This document shows, in pieces, positions 18,928-28,160 of a stretch of DNA of 64,000 nt (positions are counted from its first letter, which is position 1; every line of letters starts with the position of its first letter). The notes under the pieces are model-generated. The model worked only from the letters and a program-made list of their open reading frames with translations, did no database searches and was not told where the DNA came from. The DNA comes from an uncultured Collinsella sp. (lineage in GTDB: Bacteria > Actinomycetota > Coriobacteriia > Coriobacteriales > Coriobacteriaceae), in assembly GCA_900544865.1 (NCBI GenBank), contig UQXA01000006.1, positions 15,028 through 79,027 of the forward strand, written 5' to 3'. The position numbers and the translations under genes are program-made.

Positions 18928-19401
18928 CTATCCGATCCTCATGAGGCAGCTGCCGAACTCCACGAGGTCGCCGTCGGCCACGCAGATCTCGAGCACCTCA
19001 CCGTCTGCCTCAGCCGTCACCTCGTTGAGAACCTTCATGGCCTCGATGATGCAGAGGGTCTCGCCGGCCTTGACCTTGGAGCCCACGTGCACAAACGGCT
19101 CGTCGCCCGGCGCCGGGGCAGCATAGAAAACGCCAACCATGGGAGCGGTCACCTCGGTGCCCTTGGGCTCCGGTGCGGCGGCAGGCGCCTGCGCGGTGGG
19201 CTCCGGTGCGGCAGGCGCGACTGTGGGAGCTGCAACTGGAGCGGCCATAGCGCTCGGCATGGGCATGGGCACGGCAACCGGCTGTGCGGCGCTCGCGCGC
19301 TCGAGTTCGACCGCGGTGCCATCGGGCTCCTCAACGCGCACGCGCGTGAGGCCGCGGTCCTCCATAACATCGGCTATCTCGGCAAGTCTTTTGGAATCCA
19401 T
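18928..19401 (-). CDS. accB: Biotin carboxyl carrier protein of acetyl-CoA carboxylase
   Basis: A 157-residue BCCP. The biotinylated lysine is in EAMKVLNEV, where EAMKM is usual, near residue 123. An N-terminal helix is joined by a long proline/alanine-rich linker (about residues 40-80) to the lipoyl-like C-terminal domain. BirA, encoded divergently at the head of the operon, is the likely ligase. Confidence 0.96.
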   Translation of the reverse strand: MDSKRLAEIADVMEDRGLTRVRVEEPDGTAVELERASAAQPVAVPMPMPSAMAAPVAAPTVAPAAPEPTAQAPAAAPEPKGTEVTAPMVGVFYAAPAPGDEPFVHVGSKVKAGETLCIIEAMKVLNEVTAEADGEVLEICVADGDLVEFGSCLMRIG

Positions 19402-19404
19402 GCT

Positions 19405-20655
19405 CTAGCTCCTCGTATATCTACGCAGCGCGATGGCGGCGTTGTGTCCGCCAAAGCCCAGGTTGGTCGAAAGCGCCCAGGTAAGGTCGGCGCGAACCGC
19501 GCGATTGGGCGTGTAGTCAAGATCGCAGGCGGGATCGGGCGTGTGGTAGTTAATGGTCGGCGGCACCACGCCCTGCTCGAGCGCCATGGCGCAGGCCATG
19601 ACCTCGATGGCGCCCGTGGCACCGATCATGTGGCCGGTCATCGACTTAGTCGACGAGACGTGCGCGGCGCGCGCCGCGTCCTCGCCGAGCGCACGCTTAA
19701 TGCCCGCCGTCTCGGACGAATCGTTGAGCTTGGTAGATGTGCCGTGGGCATTGATGTAGAGACCCTCGGAAGGCTTGACGTCGCCCTCGGTCACCGCCAG
19801 CGATATCGCGCGGGCAATGCCGGCAGCCTCGGGATCAGGGCTCGTGATGTGATAGGCATCATCGGTGTTGCCGTAGCCCACGACCTCGGCATAAATGTGC
19901 GCACCGCGCGCCTGCGCATGTTCCATGCTCTCGAGCACGAGCACGCAGGCGCCCTCGCCCATCACAAAGCCGTCGCGGTCTGCATCGAACGGACGGCAGG
20001 CCGTCGCGGGATCGGGGTTGGTGGTCAATGCGCGGCAGGACGTAAAGCCCGCAACGGCATCGGGGATAATGGCCGCCTCGGCGCCGCCCGCGAGGATCGC
20101 GTCGGCATAGCCGTGCTTGATGGCGCGGAACGCCTCGCCCACCGCATGGGCCGAGGTTGCGCACGCGGTCACCACGGGCAGGGTCGGGCCCTTTGCCTTG
20201 TGGCGGATTGCGATATTGCCCGATGCCATGTTGGGGATCATCATCGCGATCATATAGGGCGATGCGCGGCGGGGCCCACGTTCGGCAATCGTATGGACGT
20301 TGTCGACGAGCGTCGTCATGCCGCCCACGCCCGAGCCCACGTAGACGCCCAGGCGCTCGCGATCGATGGCGCCTTCGACATCAAAGCCCGCATCGTGCAT
20401 GGCTTCGTCCGAAGCCGCCATCGCAAACTGAACGCAGGGGTCGAGATGCTTGGCGTCACGCTTGCCAAAGTACTCGTTGCCGTCAAAGCCCTTGACCTCG
20501 GCTGCCACCTTGACGGCAAACGCATCGGTATCGAAGTGCGTGATCGGGCCGATGCCGCACGTGCCGGCGCACATGGCCGCCCAGGTGGCAAGCGCGGTGT
20601 TGCCGAGCGGCGACACGGCACCGATACCGGTGATTGCAACTCTCTGTTCCATCAT
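19405..20655 (-). CDS. fabF: 3-oxoacyl-ACP synthase II (FabF)
   Basis: A condensing enzyme of about 416 residues that elongates acyl-ACP with malonyl-ACP. The catalytic triad is visible as the cysteine in TACATSAHAVGEA (usually TACATGAH), the histidine in NAHGTST and the histidine in SMTGHMIGATG. Tandem ATG codons at 20655 and 20652 follow GAGGAG; the annotation uses the first, although the second has better spacing. It lies 36 bases after fabG. Confidence 0.96.
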   Translation of the reverse strand: MMEQRVAITGIGAVSPLGNTALATWAAMCAGTCGIGPITHFDTDAFAVKVAAEVKGFDGNEYFGKRDAKHLDPCVQFAMAASDEAMHDAGFDVEGAIDRERLGVYVGSGVGGMTTLVDNVHTIAERGPRRASPYMIAMMIPNMASGNIAIRHKAKGPTLPVVTACATSAHAVGEAFRAIKHGYADAILAGGAEAAIIPDAVAGFTSCRALTTNPDPATACRPFDADRDGFVMGEGACVLVLESMEHAQARGAHIYAEVVGYGNTDDAYHITSPDPEAAGIARAISLAVTEGDVKPSEGLYINAHGTSTKLNDSSETAGIKRALGEDAARAAHVSSTKSMTGHMIGATGAIEVMACAMALEQGVVPPTINYHTPDPACDLDYTPNRAVRADLTWALSTNLGFGGHNAAIALRRYTRS

Positions 20656-20691
20656 GGTCTCCTCATCCAAGCCGTTCTTCGGCCCTGGTTT

Positions 20692-21465
20692 CTACATCGC
20701 CATTCCGCCGTCGACGCGCACGACCTCACCCGTAATGTAGGCAGCCGCATCACTCGCCAGAAAGCGCACTACGCCGGCCACCTCCTCGGGGCGCGCCATA
20801 CGCTTAAGGGGAATCTGCTCCTCGGTTACCGTACGCACCTTCTCCGAGAGCTTTGCCGTCATATCCGTCTCGACAAACCCGGGGGCAACCGCGTTCACTC
20901 GTACGCCGCGGGGCGCAAGCTCGCGCGCCACCGCCTTGGTCAGGCCGATCACGCCCGCCTTGGAGGCAGCGTAGTTGGCTTGCCCGGCATTGCCCATCAG
21001 GCCCACGACCGAGCTCATGTTGACGACGCAGCCGCCGCGCTGGCGCATAAAGGTCTTGGTGAGCGCGCGCGTCGTGTTAAACGTTCCTTTAAGATTGACA
21101 TCGAGCACGCGATCGAAGGCGTCATCGCCCATGCGCATGAGCAGGCCATCGCGGGTGATGCCAGCGTTGTTGACGAGCGCCCAAATGGAGCCAAAGTCGT
21201 TGAGGACCGCTTCCACGCACGCGTTGACGGCAGCGGGGTCGGCCACGTCGCATTGATATGAGCGCGCCGTGGCGCCAGCCGCCTCGCAGGCGTCGCACGT
21301 CTCGCGCGCCGCATCGACGCTGCCGGCATAGACGACGGCGATATCGTAGCCATCCTCCGCCAGACCGATAGCGCAGGCGCGGCCGATACCCCGCGAGCCG
21401 CCCGTGACCAGTGCCACGCGACGTGAGTCGTTGCGCTCGAGCGCGCCATTGTTCAAGTTGCCCAT
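20692..21465 (-). CDS. fabG: 3-oxoacyl-ACP reductase FabG
   Basis: A 257-residue short-chain dehydrogenase using NADPH. The cofactor motif is VTGGSRGIGRA (about residues 20-30), NNAG follows near residue 100, and the active site is S...YAASKAG. It begins with a 16-residue polar tail before the Rossmann strand, which is slightly longer than usual. Confidence 0.95.
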   Translation of the reverse strand: MGNLNNGALERNDSRRVALVTGGSRGIGRACAIGLAEDGYDIAVVYAGSVDAARETCDACEAAGATARSYQCDVADPAAVNACVEAVLNDFGSIWALVNNAGITRDGLLMRMGDDAFDRVLDVNLKGTFNTTRALTKTFMRQRGGCVVNMSSVVGLMGNAGQANYAASKAGVIGLTKAVARELAPRGVRVNAVAPGFVETDMTAKLSEKVRTVTEEQIPLKRMARPEEVAGVVRFLASDAAAYITGEVVRVDGGMAM

Positions 21466-21495
21466 GTCATTCCTTTCGGGTTACAGCCCTGTGGA

Positions 21496-22428
21496 CTATG
21501 CGAGCTCGTCGGCAATAGCTGCGACCTGCTCGGCCGTCTCGCACGAATACACACGAACGTCGCTCAGCGTACGCTTGACCAGGCCGGACAGCGTTTTGCC
21601 GGGGCCGACCTCAATAAATGTGTCGATGCCTTGATCCTGCAGAGCATGCAGCGTATCGACCCAGCGTACGGCATGGCTCACCTGATTGGCCAAGACATCC
21701 GATGCCGTCTGGGGATCCGCCGGATAGGGCGCCGCTGTCATATTTGCCAAAACAGGAATGAGCAACGGGGACGGCGCGTGACCGGCCTCAATATATGCGG
21801 CAAGGCCACAGGTCGCCTCGGCCATATAGGGGCTATGAAATGCACCCGACACCGCGACCTTCATGGCGCGGCCGCCAGCCTCTTTTACTAGGACGTCGAG
21901 CTCCTGCAGCGCCTCGGGCGCTCCGGCCACAACCGTCTGCTGTGGGCTGTTGTAGTTGACTGGCCAGCAGTCCTCGCCGGCCTGTTTTGCCAGGCCCTCG
22001 ACTTGCGCCGCATCGAGCTTGATGACGGCGCGCATGCCGCCCGGATGGCGCTCGGCAGCCGCGGCCATCAGCGCCGCGCGCTCGCACACGAGCTCAAAGC
22101 CCGCTCGCGTATCGAACGCCCCCGCAAAGGTGAGCGCGGCGACCTCGCCCAGCGAGAATCCCGCACAGGCGGCAGGTACCACGCCGCGCTCACGCAGGGC
22201 GGCAGCCGCTGCCAGGTCGTGAACGAACACGCACGGCTGCGTGTTCTCGGTCTGCGAGAGCTCCTCCTTGGAGGCACTCCGGCATTGCTCGCTGGTCCCC
22301 GGGCGCACCTCGTCGGCAATGGCGAACACCTCGGCGGCCGCCGGCGATGTCTCGATCAAGTCGACGCCCATCGCGGGGTGCTGGGCACCCTGGCCGGCAA
22401 ACAAAAACGCTACGCCACCCATGCGCAC
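21496..22428 (-). CDS. fabD: Malonyl-CoA:ACP transacylase FabD
   Basis: A 310-residue transacylase that loads malonate on ACP. The N-terminal FLFAGQGAQ, the nucleophile serine in GFSLGE and the histidine in SGAFHSPYM are all present. It overlaps the 3' end of fabK by 19 bases, which implies translational coupling. Confidence 0.96.
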   Translation of the reverse strand: MRMGGVAFLFAGQGAQHPAMGVDLIETSPAAAEVFAIADEVRPGTSEQCRSASKEELSQTENTQPCVFVHDLAAAAALRERGVVPAACAGFSLGEVAALTFAGAFDTRAGFELVCERAALMAAAAERHPGGMRAVIKLDAAQVEGLAKQAGEDCWPVNYNSPQQTVVAGAPEALQELDVLVKEAGGRAMKVAVSGAFHSPYMAEATCGLAAYIEAGHAPSPLLIPVLANMTAAPYPADPQTASDVLANQVSHAVRWVDTLHALQDQGIDTFIEVGPGKTLSGLVKRTLSDVRVYSCETAEQVAAIADELA

Positions 22429-23354
22429 GCACCCTTCAGGACGTGCTCGGCGCCATCGACTAGGTCGTCAACGATTTCGCGTGCGCTCTGGCGCTCGTTG
22501 ACCATGCCGGCAATCTGTCCACACAAAAACGAACCCTCTTCGTAGTTGCCGTCCTTGGCGGCCTTACGCAGCGCACCGGTTCCCATAGCACCGAGCTCCT
22601 CGGCACTCGCGCCGGAACCCTCGCTCTTGGCATAGGCGTTGGTGAAGGGGCTCTTGAGGGCGCGCACTGGATGTCCCGTCGAGCGACCGGTCGCACGCGT
22701 CGAAGTGTCGTTGGCCTTCAGGACCATCTCTTTGTACTGCTCCGCGACGGTGCACTCGTCTGCGACCAGAAAGCGCGTACCCACTTGCACGCCTTCGGCG
22801 CCCAGCATAAAGGCGGCCGCCACGCCGCGGCCGTCGGCAATACCACCGGCGGCCACGATGGGAATGTCAACCGCATCGACGACCTGCGGCACCAGTGCCA
22901 TCGTCGAGGTCTCGCCAATATGGCCGCCCGATTCGGTACCCTCGGCAACAACCGCCGTGGCTCCACGACGTGCCACGAGGCGCGCCAGCGCCACCGAGGC
23001 AACGACCGGGATGACCTTGATGCCCGCCTCGTTCCACGCCTTCATGTACTTGGCGGGATTGCCGGCGCCCGTCACGACGACCGGCACTCGCTCGTCAATC
23101 ACGACCTGTGCAACCTCGTCGGCAAACGGGCTCATGAGCATGACGTTCACGCCAAAGGGCTTATCCGTCTTGGCGCGCAGCTCATGAATCTGGTCGCGAA
23201 GCCAGTTGGCGTCGGCGTTCATGGCCGCGATGATGCCTAAGCCACCCGCCTCGGACACTGCGGACGCCAGCGAGGCATCGGCAATCCAGGCCATACCGCC
23301 CTGGAACACGGGCTTTTCGATGCCGAGCAGATCGCAGAGAGGAGTCTTGAGCAT
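22410..23354 (-). CDS. fabK: Enoyl-ACP reductase II (FabK)
   Basis: A 314-residue FMN-dependent enoyl-ACP reductase of the nitronate monooxygenase fold, catalysing the last step of each elongation cycle. Motifs include PVFQGGMAWIAD, the phosphate-binding AAGGIADGRGVAAAF, and GAEGVQVGTRFLVADE. FabK is the triclosan-insensitive type typical of streptococci, not the FabI/InhA type common in other actinobacteria. It lies 2 bases after acpP. Confidence 0.95.
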   Translation of the reverse strand: MLKTPLCDLLGIEKPVFQGGMAWIADASLASAVSEAGGLGIIAAMNADANWLRDQIHELRAKTDKPFGVNVMLMSPFADEVAQVVIDERVPVVVTGAGNPAKYMKAWNEAGIKVIPVVASVALARLVARRGATAVVAEGTESGGHIGETSTMALVPQVVDAVDIPIVAAGGIADGRGVAAAFMLGAEGVQVGTRFLVADECTVAEQYKEMVLKANDTSTRATGRSTGHPVRALKSPFTNAYAKSEGSGASAEELGAMGTGALRKAAKDGNYEEGSFLCGQIAGMVNERQSAREIVDDLVDGAEHVLKGACAWVA

Positions 23355-23356
23355 CT

Positions 23357-23593
23357 CTACTTCTCCAATGCCGCCTCGACCGTATCGGCGAACTCGCCGA
23401 CCGTCTTGGGGTTCTCCTCGGTATCGAGCTGGATGCCAAACTCGTCCTCGACGGCAACGAGGATCTCGACGGTGCCCAGGCTGTCGAGACCAATCTCCTC
23501 GAGCGTGGACTCGGGCTTCATCTCGACATCGTCAAGACCGGCGGTCTCGCGGATAACGTCGCAAACGCGCTCGAAGGTCTTCTGATCTGCCAT
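23357..23593 (-). CDS. acpP: Acyl carrier protein
   Basis: A 78-residue acidic ACP. The phosphopantetheine attachment serine is in GLDSLGTVE (S38), where DSLDxVE is usual. It is placed between fabH and fabK as in streptococcal clusters. Confidence 0.95.
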   Translation of the reverse strand: MADQKTFERVCDVIRETAGLDDVEMKPESTLEEIGLDSLGTVEILVAVEDEFGIQLDTEENPKTVGEFADTVEAALEK

Positions 23594-23644
23594 GGTAGTT
23601 CTCCTTTGGTTGTGCCCTAGGGCGTTTTTATTTCCTATGTGCGA

Positions 23645-24604
23645 CTACTTCCAACGAAGCAGATAGCCACCTATATCCAGACCGGCGCCAAATCCAACCA
23701 AGGCGATGGTGTCGCCTGTGTGAAGTGCACCGGCGTTTGCCAGCCGGTCGAGGGCAAGCGGAATGCATGCGCTCGAAATGTTGCCGGTCTCGCGCAACGT
23801 GCGAACCACGCGCTCGTCCGGCACGCCCAGGCGCTTGACCGCCTGGCTCAGGATTCGTTCGTTAGCCTGATGGAATACAAAATGATCGATGTCTTCGACC
23901 AAAATGCCCGCATCGATCGCAAGCTTATGGACCGTGTCGCAGATGGCGTTGACGCCGAACTTGAACACGCGGCGGCCATTCATGGACAGCACACTCGCGC
24001 TATCTGCGGAGGCCTTAAACGGCGACGTACCGACCAGACCGGGAACGCGCAACGTCTCGACGTCGGGCGCCGTCGAAAGCTCAACGGCAAGGGGGTTGTC
24101 TCCCCCAGCTTCAATCACTGCGGCGCCTGCCCCATCGCCAAATAGCACGCAGGTGGCACGGTCGGTCCACTCGAGCGCGCGCGTCATCTGCTCGGCAGCA
24201 ACAACAAGCACGCGCTCGGCACGGCTGCGGGCGATATAGCCCTCGGCGACATCGAGCGCAAATACGAAGCCGGCACAAGCCGCCGAGACATCGAAGGCAG
24301 GGCACGTCGCGCCTAGTCGCACAGCAACGGCACACGCCTCAGCGGGAACAAGGTGGTCACCCGTCGTCGTCGAGCAGACGATCAGATCCAGCTGGCTCGC
24401 GTCGATCCCGGACACCTGGAGTGCCCGCTCGCTCGCCGCTACGGCAAGGTCGTCAAGTGACTCGGTGGTGCAGACGTGGCGGCTCTTGATACCGGTGCGG
24501 GTAAAAATCCACTCATCCGAGGTATCGAGGAACTCAGACAGCTCGTCATTGGAAACACTGCGTTCAGGAAGCGCCGAGCCTGTTCCAAGAATCGTGAAAC
24601 CCAT
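23645..24604 (-). CDS. fabH: 3-oxoacyl-ACP synthase III (FabH)
   Basis: A 319-residue initiating condensing enzyme joining acyl-CoA to malonyl-ACP. The catalytic cysteine lies in SAACAGFVFAL, the histidine in FHQANERI and the asparagine in GNISSACIPLAL. The ATG at 24604 has a very strong AAAGGAGG site; residues further upstream in frame are not FabH-like. As first gene of the operon, it follows the proposed regulatory repeats at 24621-24684. Confidence 0.96.
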   Translation of the reverse strand: MGFTILGTGSALPERSVSNDELSEFLDTSDEWIFTRTGIKSRHVCTTESLDDLAVAASERALQVSGIDASQLDLIVCSTTTGDHLVPAEACAVAVRLGATCPAFDVSAACAGFVFALDVAEGYIARSRAERVLVVAAEQMTRALEWTDRATCVLFGDGAGAAVIEAGGDNPLAVELSTAPDVETLRVPGLVGTSPFKASADSASVLSMNGRRVFKFGVNAICDTVHKLAIDAGILVEDIDHFVFHQANERILSQAVKRLGVPDERVVRTLRETGNISSACIPLALDRLANAGALHTGDTIALVGFGAGLDIGGYLLRWK

Positions 24605-24620
24605 CACTAACCTCCTTTGA

Positions 24621-24684
24621 GTTGTTGACGTGTTTACGTCGACCAAGAGAGGATAGCGCATTTTTGTCGTTGTTGACGTGTTAA
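24621..24684. promoter_or_regulatory. Candidate fab/birA operator: 16-nt direct repeat
   Basis: GTTGTTGACGTGTT followed by TA or AA occurs at 24621-24636 and 24669-24684, 48 nt apart, between the divergent fabH and birA starts. The second copy overlaps TTGACG, which could be a -35 for birA, and the pair brackets TATCCT, a possible -10 for fabH. No regulator gene adjoins the operon, so the binding protein is unknown. Confidence 0.5.
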
Positions 24685-24780
24685 CATTAAATTGTCCAAA
24701 TGCGACAAAGGCTTCACATTGTGTCTATCTCTCGACACCATTGCGCCATTCACTTATTCAATAAGGAGGTAGCAGCCGCT

Positions 24781-25557
24781 ATGGATGCCCAATTAACGAT
24801 TGTCGACGTAACCGGATCGACCAACGATGACCTGCTCGAAGCAGGAAAACAGGGAGCGCCGCACGGCACAGGACTTGCCGCCCGCGCGCAAACGGCAGGA
24901 CGCGGCCGACGCGGCCACAAGTGGGATTCAACCGCCGGCAACCTATTGCTTTCGATTGTCCTGCGTCCATGCGTTAATCCTGCAAAGTACTCTGGTCTTG
25001 CCGCCGTCAGCGGCCTAGCAGTGCTCGCGGCGCTCGAAAAGCAAGGCCTCGCAAGCGAAATAGACCTCAAATGGCCCAACGACCTGGTCGCGCGAGGGCG
25101 CAAGCTCGGCGGCATTCTGGTCGAGGCCGCACGCGATAACGAAGGCAACCCCTTTGCGGTCTGTGGCATCGGCGTCAACGTGAACTATGTGCCCTCGGAG
25201 GTTCCCGGTGGCGGCCTGCCCGCAATCGGCCTGTCAGACCTCAACGAGAACGTTCCCGCCGTCGACATGCTCCTCGATGAGGTCTATCACGCAGTTATAG
25301 ACGCTGTAGATGCCTGGGGAGAGCGTCTCAACACCAAGGAAGAAAACACCGGACCGCTCGCGCCCGTCCACGGCGAATATGTCGCTCACCTCAATTGGAT
25401 TGGGGAGCACGTTATCGCCCGCTCCCCCGCTGGAGACGAGCTGGCACGCGGCATCTTTAAAACGGTCGATGCCTTTGGTCGCGCGTGCATCGAAACGGAA
25501 GATGACTTGCGATTCTTCCATTTTGAGGAGGCATCGCTGCGCCCCTTGAGCGAATAG
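24781..25557 (+). CDS. birA: Biotin--[acetyl-CoA-carboxylase] ligase, no DNA-binding domain
   Basis: A 258-residue enzyme that activates biotin with ATP and attaches it to AccB. The ligase motifs are STNDD, the biotinyl-AMP loop GRGRRGHKW and KWPNDLV...KLGGILVE. The N-terminal helix-turn-helix of E. coli BirA is absent, so it should not itself repress. The ATG at 24781 follows GGAGG by 11 bases; an in-frame ATG at 24700 adds 27 residues without family similarity. It is divergent from the fatty-acid operon. Confidence 0.93.
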   Translation: MDAQLTIVDVTGSTNDDLLEAGKQGAPHGTGLAARAQTAGRGRRGHKWDSTAGNLLLSIVLRPCVNPAKYSGLAAVSGLAVLAALEKQGLASEIDLKWPNDLVARGRKLGGILVEAARDNEGNPFAVCGIGVNVNYVPSEVPGGGLPAIGLSDLNENVPAVDMLLDEVYHAVIDAVDAWGERLNTKEENTGPLAPVHGEYVAHLNWIGEHVIARSPAGDELARGIFKTVDAFGRACIETEDDLRFFHFEEASLRPLSE

Positions 25558-25616
25558 GGCGCCGCAGCCACCTACTTGACGGCATTGCCCGACAGTCCAT
25601 ACCACCATTCAAAACA

Positions 25617-25653
25617 AAAGGGCCCCGCTACCGTAACGGCAGCGGGGCCCTTT
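25617..25653. terminator. Bidirectional terminator between birA and rpsJ
   Basis: A 13-bp perfect stem (AAAGGGCCCCGCT, 25617-25629 with 25641-25653) between convergent genes, with T-rich or A-rich ends on both strands. Confidence 0.88.
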
Positions 25654-25672
25654 AAGCTATGAGCGATATCGC

Positions 25673-25981
25673 TTAGAGCTTGATGTCGATGTCGACGCCA
25701 GCGGGGAGGTCGAGACGCATGAGCGAATCAACAGTGCCCGAGGTGGGGTCGAGGATGTCGATGAGGCGCTTGTGAGTGCGCATCTCGAACTGCTCACGGG
25801 AGTCCTTGTTCACGTGCGGCGAGCGGATAACCGTGTACAGGTTGCGCTCGGTGGGCAGGGGGACAGGACCGGAGACGCGAGCGCCGGTCTTCTGAGCGGT
25901 CTCGACGATGAGCTTCGCGGACTGATCGACGACCTCGTGATCATAGCCCTTGAGGCGAATGCGGATCTTCTGGGTAGCCAA
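25673..25981 (-). CDS. rpsJ: 30S ribosomal protein S10
   Basis: A 102-residue S10 (NusE), part of the 30S head and of antitermination complexes. It begins MATQKIRIRLKGYDHEVVDQ and has TGARVSGPVPLPTERNLYTV. It is the last gene of the str operon here, 60 bases after fusA, without tuf and without rplC following. Confidence 0.98.
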   Translation of the reverse strand: MATQKIRIRLKGYDHEVVDQSAKLIVETAQKTGARVSGPVPLPTERNLYTVIRSPHVNKDSREQFEMRTHKRLIDILDPTSGTVDSLMRLDLPAGVDIDIKL

Positions 25982-26041
25982 CTTAAACCTCCAAAGAGTG
26001 CGAGAGATGTTCTCGCGGATTACGTAACAGGGAGCTCGAAC

Positions 26042-28141
26042 TTAGGCGTTCTTGCTCATGACCTCGTCCACGATGGACTTGGGCGCGGGCTCATAAGAGT
26101 CGAACTGCATCGTGTAGGATGCACGGCCCTGGGTCTGGGAGCGAAGGTCGGTAGCGTAACCGAACATCTCGCCCAGCGGCACCTTGGCACGGATGAGCTT
26201 GCTGTTCTTGCGATCCTCCATGCCCTCGATCTTGCCGCGGCGACCGGAGAGGTTGCCCATAACGTCGCCCATGTACTGCTCGGGGGTCTCAACCTCGACA
26301 GCCATGATCGGCTCGAGCAGCTGCGGATCGGACTTCTTGAGGGCGTCCTTGATAGCCATGGAACCGGCGATCTTGAAGGCGGCCTCGGAGGAGTCGACCT
26401 CGTGGTAAGAACCGTCGAACAGGGTGACCTTAACGTCGAGGACCGGGAAGCCGGCGATAACACCGGTGTTCAGGGCCTCCTGGATGCCCTTGTCGATAGA
26501 CGGGATGTACTCCTTGGGCACGACGCCGCCGACGATAGCGTTGACGAACTCGTAGCCGAAGCCCTCCTCCATCTTCTCGAGCTTGATGACGGCGTGGCCG
26601 TACTGACCGCGACCGCCGGACTGACGGACGAACTTGCCCTCAGCCTTCTCGACGTCGTGACCAGCGGTCTCGCGGTAGGCAACCTGGGGCTTACCAACGT
26701 TAGCGTCAACCTTGAACTCACGGAGCAGACGGTCGACGATGATCTCGAGGTGCAGCTCGCCCATGCCGGCGATAATGGTCTGGCCGGTCTCGTGGTTGGT
26801 GGACACCTGGAAGGTCGGGTCCTCCTCGGCGAGCTTAGTCAGAGCCAGGGACATCTTGTCCTGCTCGGCCTTGGTCTTGGGCTCGATGGCAACGTCGATA
26901 ACGGGCTTAGCGAACTCGATCTTCTCGAGGACGATCTCCTTGCCCTCGGCGCACAGGGTGTCGCCGGTGGTGGAGTTCTTGAAGCCGACGCAAGCGACGA
27001 TGTCGCCGGCGGCAGCGTCGTCACGGTCGATACGCTCGGCGGCGTTCATCTCGAGGATGCGGCCGAGGCGCTCGCGCTGACCGTTGGAAGCGTTGACAAC
27101 GTAGGAGCCGGACTCGGCGCGGCCGGAGTAAACGCGGACGTAGGTGAGCTTACCGACGAACGGGTCGGTCATGATCTTGAAGACCAGGCCGGAGAAGGGC
27201 TCGTCGAAGGAAGGATGACGCTGGATCTCCTCGCCGGTGTCCGGATCGGTACCGGTGACGGCCTCAACGTCGAGCGGGCTGGGCAGGTAGTCGACGACAG
27301 CGTCGAGCAGCTCCTGAACGCCCTTGTTCTTGTAGGCGGAGCCCACGAAGACGAGGTTGAGCTCGTTGGCCAGAACGCCCTTGCGCAGAGCAGCCTTGAG
27401 CTCCTCGACGGTGAAGTCCTCCTCCATGAGGATCTTCTCCATGAGCTCGTCGTCAAAGCTGGCAGCAGCGTCGAGGAGCTCCTCGCGCTTGGTGGCAGCG
27501 ATGTCGGCAAACTCAGCCGGGATCTCGTCCATCGGCTCGGGGTAGGTCATGCCCTTCTCGTCGGCCTTGAAGTCCCATGCAGTCATGGTAACGAGGTCGA
27601 TGACGCCCCAGAAGTTGTCCTCGGCGCCCATCGGGACCTGAGCGGCCACGGCGTTAGCGTCGAGACGATCCTTCATGGTCTCGATAGCGTTGAAGAAGTC
27701 AGCGCCCACGCGGTCATACTTGTTGATGAAGGCGATGCGGGGGACGTTGAAGGTGGAAGCCTGACGCCAAACGGTCTCAGACTGGGGCTGAACGCCGGCA
27801 ACGGCGTCGAAGACGGCGACAGCGCCATCGAGGACGCGCAGGCAGCGCTCCACCTCGGCGGTGAAGTCAACGTGGCCCGGGGTGTCGATGATCTGGATGC
27901 GGTAGTCCTTACCGTCCTTGTTCCAGAAGCAGGTGGTAGCAGCGGAGGTAATGGTTACGCCGCGCTCCTGCTCCTGAACCATCCAGTCCATGGTGGCAGC
28001 GCCCTCATGGACCTCACCGATCTTGTGGGTCTTACCGGTGTAGTAAAGAATACGCTCGGTCGTGGTGGTCTTACCGGCATCGATGTGGGCCATGATGCCG
28101 ATGTTACGGGTATCGGAAAGCTTGTACTTAGGCTTAGCCAT
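26042..28141 (-). CDS. fusA: Elongation factor G
   Basis: A 699-residue translocation GTPase of normal length. G-motifs are AHIDAGKTTTTER (residues 19-31), RGVTITSA, DTPGHVDFT and NKYDR, where NKMDR is usual. Domains II-V follow, with RGQYGHAVI in domain IV. It lies 19 bases after rpsG. Confidence 0.98.
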   Translation of the reverse strand: MAKPKYKLSDTRNIGIMAHIDAGKTTTTERILYYTGKTHKIGEVHEGAATMDWMVQEQERGVTITSAATTCFWNKDGKDYRIQIIDTPGHVDFTAEVERCLRVLDGAVAVFDAVAGVQPQSETVWRQASTFNVPRIAFINKYDRVGADFFNAIETMKDRLDANAVAAQVPMGAEDNFWGVIDLVTMTAWDFKADEKGMTYPEPMDEIPAEFADIAATKREELLDAAASFDDELMEKILMEEDFTVEELKAALRKGVLANELNLVFVGSAYKNKGVQELLDAVVDYLPSPLDVEAVTGTDPDTGEEIQRHPSFDEPFSGLVFKIMTDPFVGKLTYVRVYSGRAESGSYVVNASNGQRERLGRILEMNAAERIDRDDAAAGDIVACVGFKNSTTGDTLCAEGKEIVLEKIEFAKPVIDVAIEPKTKAEQDKMSLALTKLAEEDPTFQVSTNHETGQTIIAGMGELHLEIIVDRLLREFKVDANVGKPQVAYRETAGHDVEKAEGKFVRQSGGRGQYGHAVIKLEKMEEGFGYEFVNAIVGGVVPKEYIPSIDKGIQEALNTGVIAGFPVLDVKVTLFDGSYHEVDSSEAAFKIAGSMAIKDALKKSDPQLLEPIMAVEVETPEQYMGDVMGNLSGRRGKIEGMEDRKNSKLIRAKVPLGEMFGYATDLRSQTQGRASYTMQFDSYEPAPKSIVDEVMSKNA

Positions 28142-28160
28142 GTTAGTTCCTTACCTTAAC

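Noticed and set aside
25772..28159. A 795-codon plus-strand frame opposite fusA and rpsJ
   Set aside because: The same mirror effect of codon bias; the translated sequence is repetitive and fusA on the other strand is canonical.
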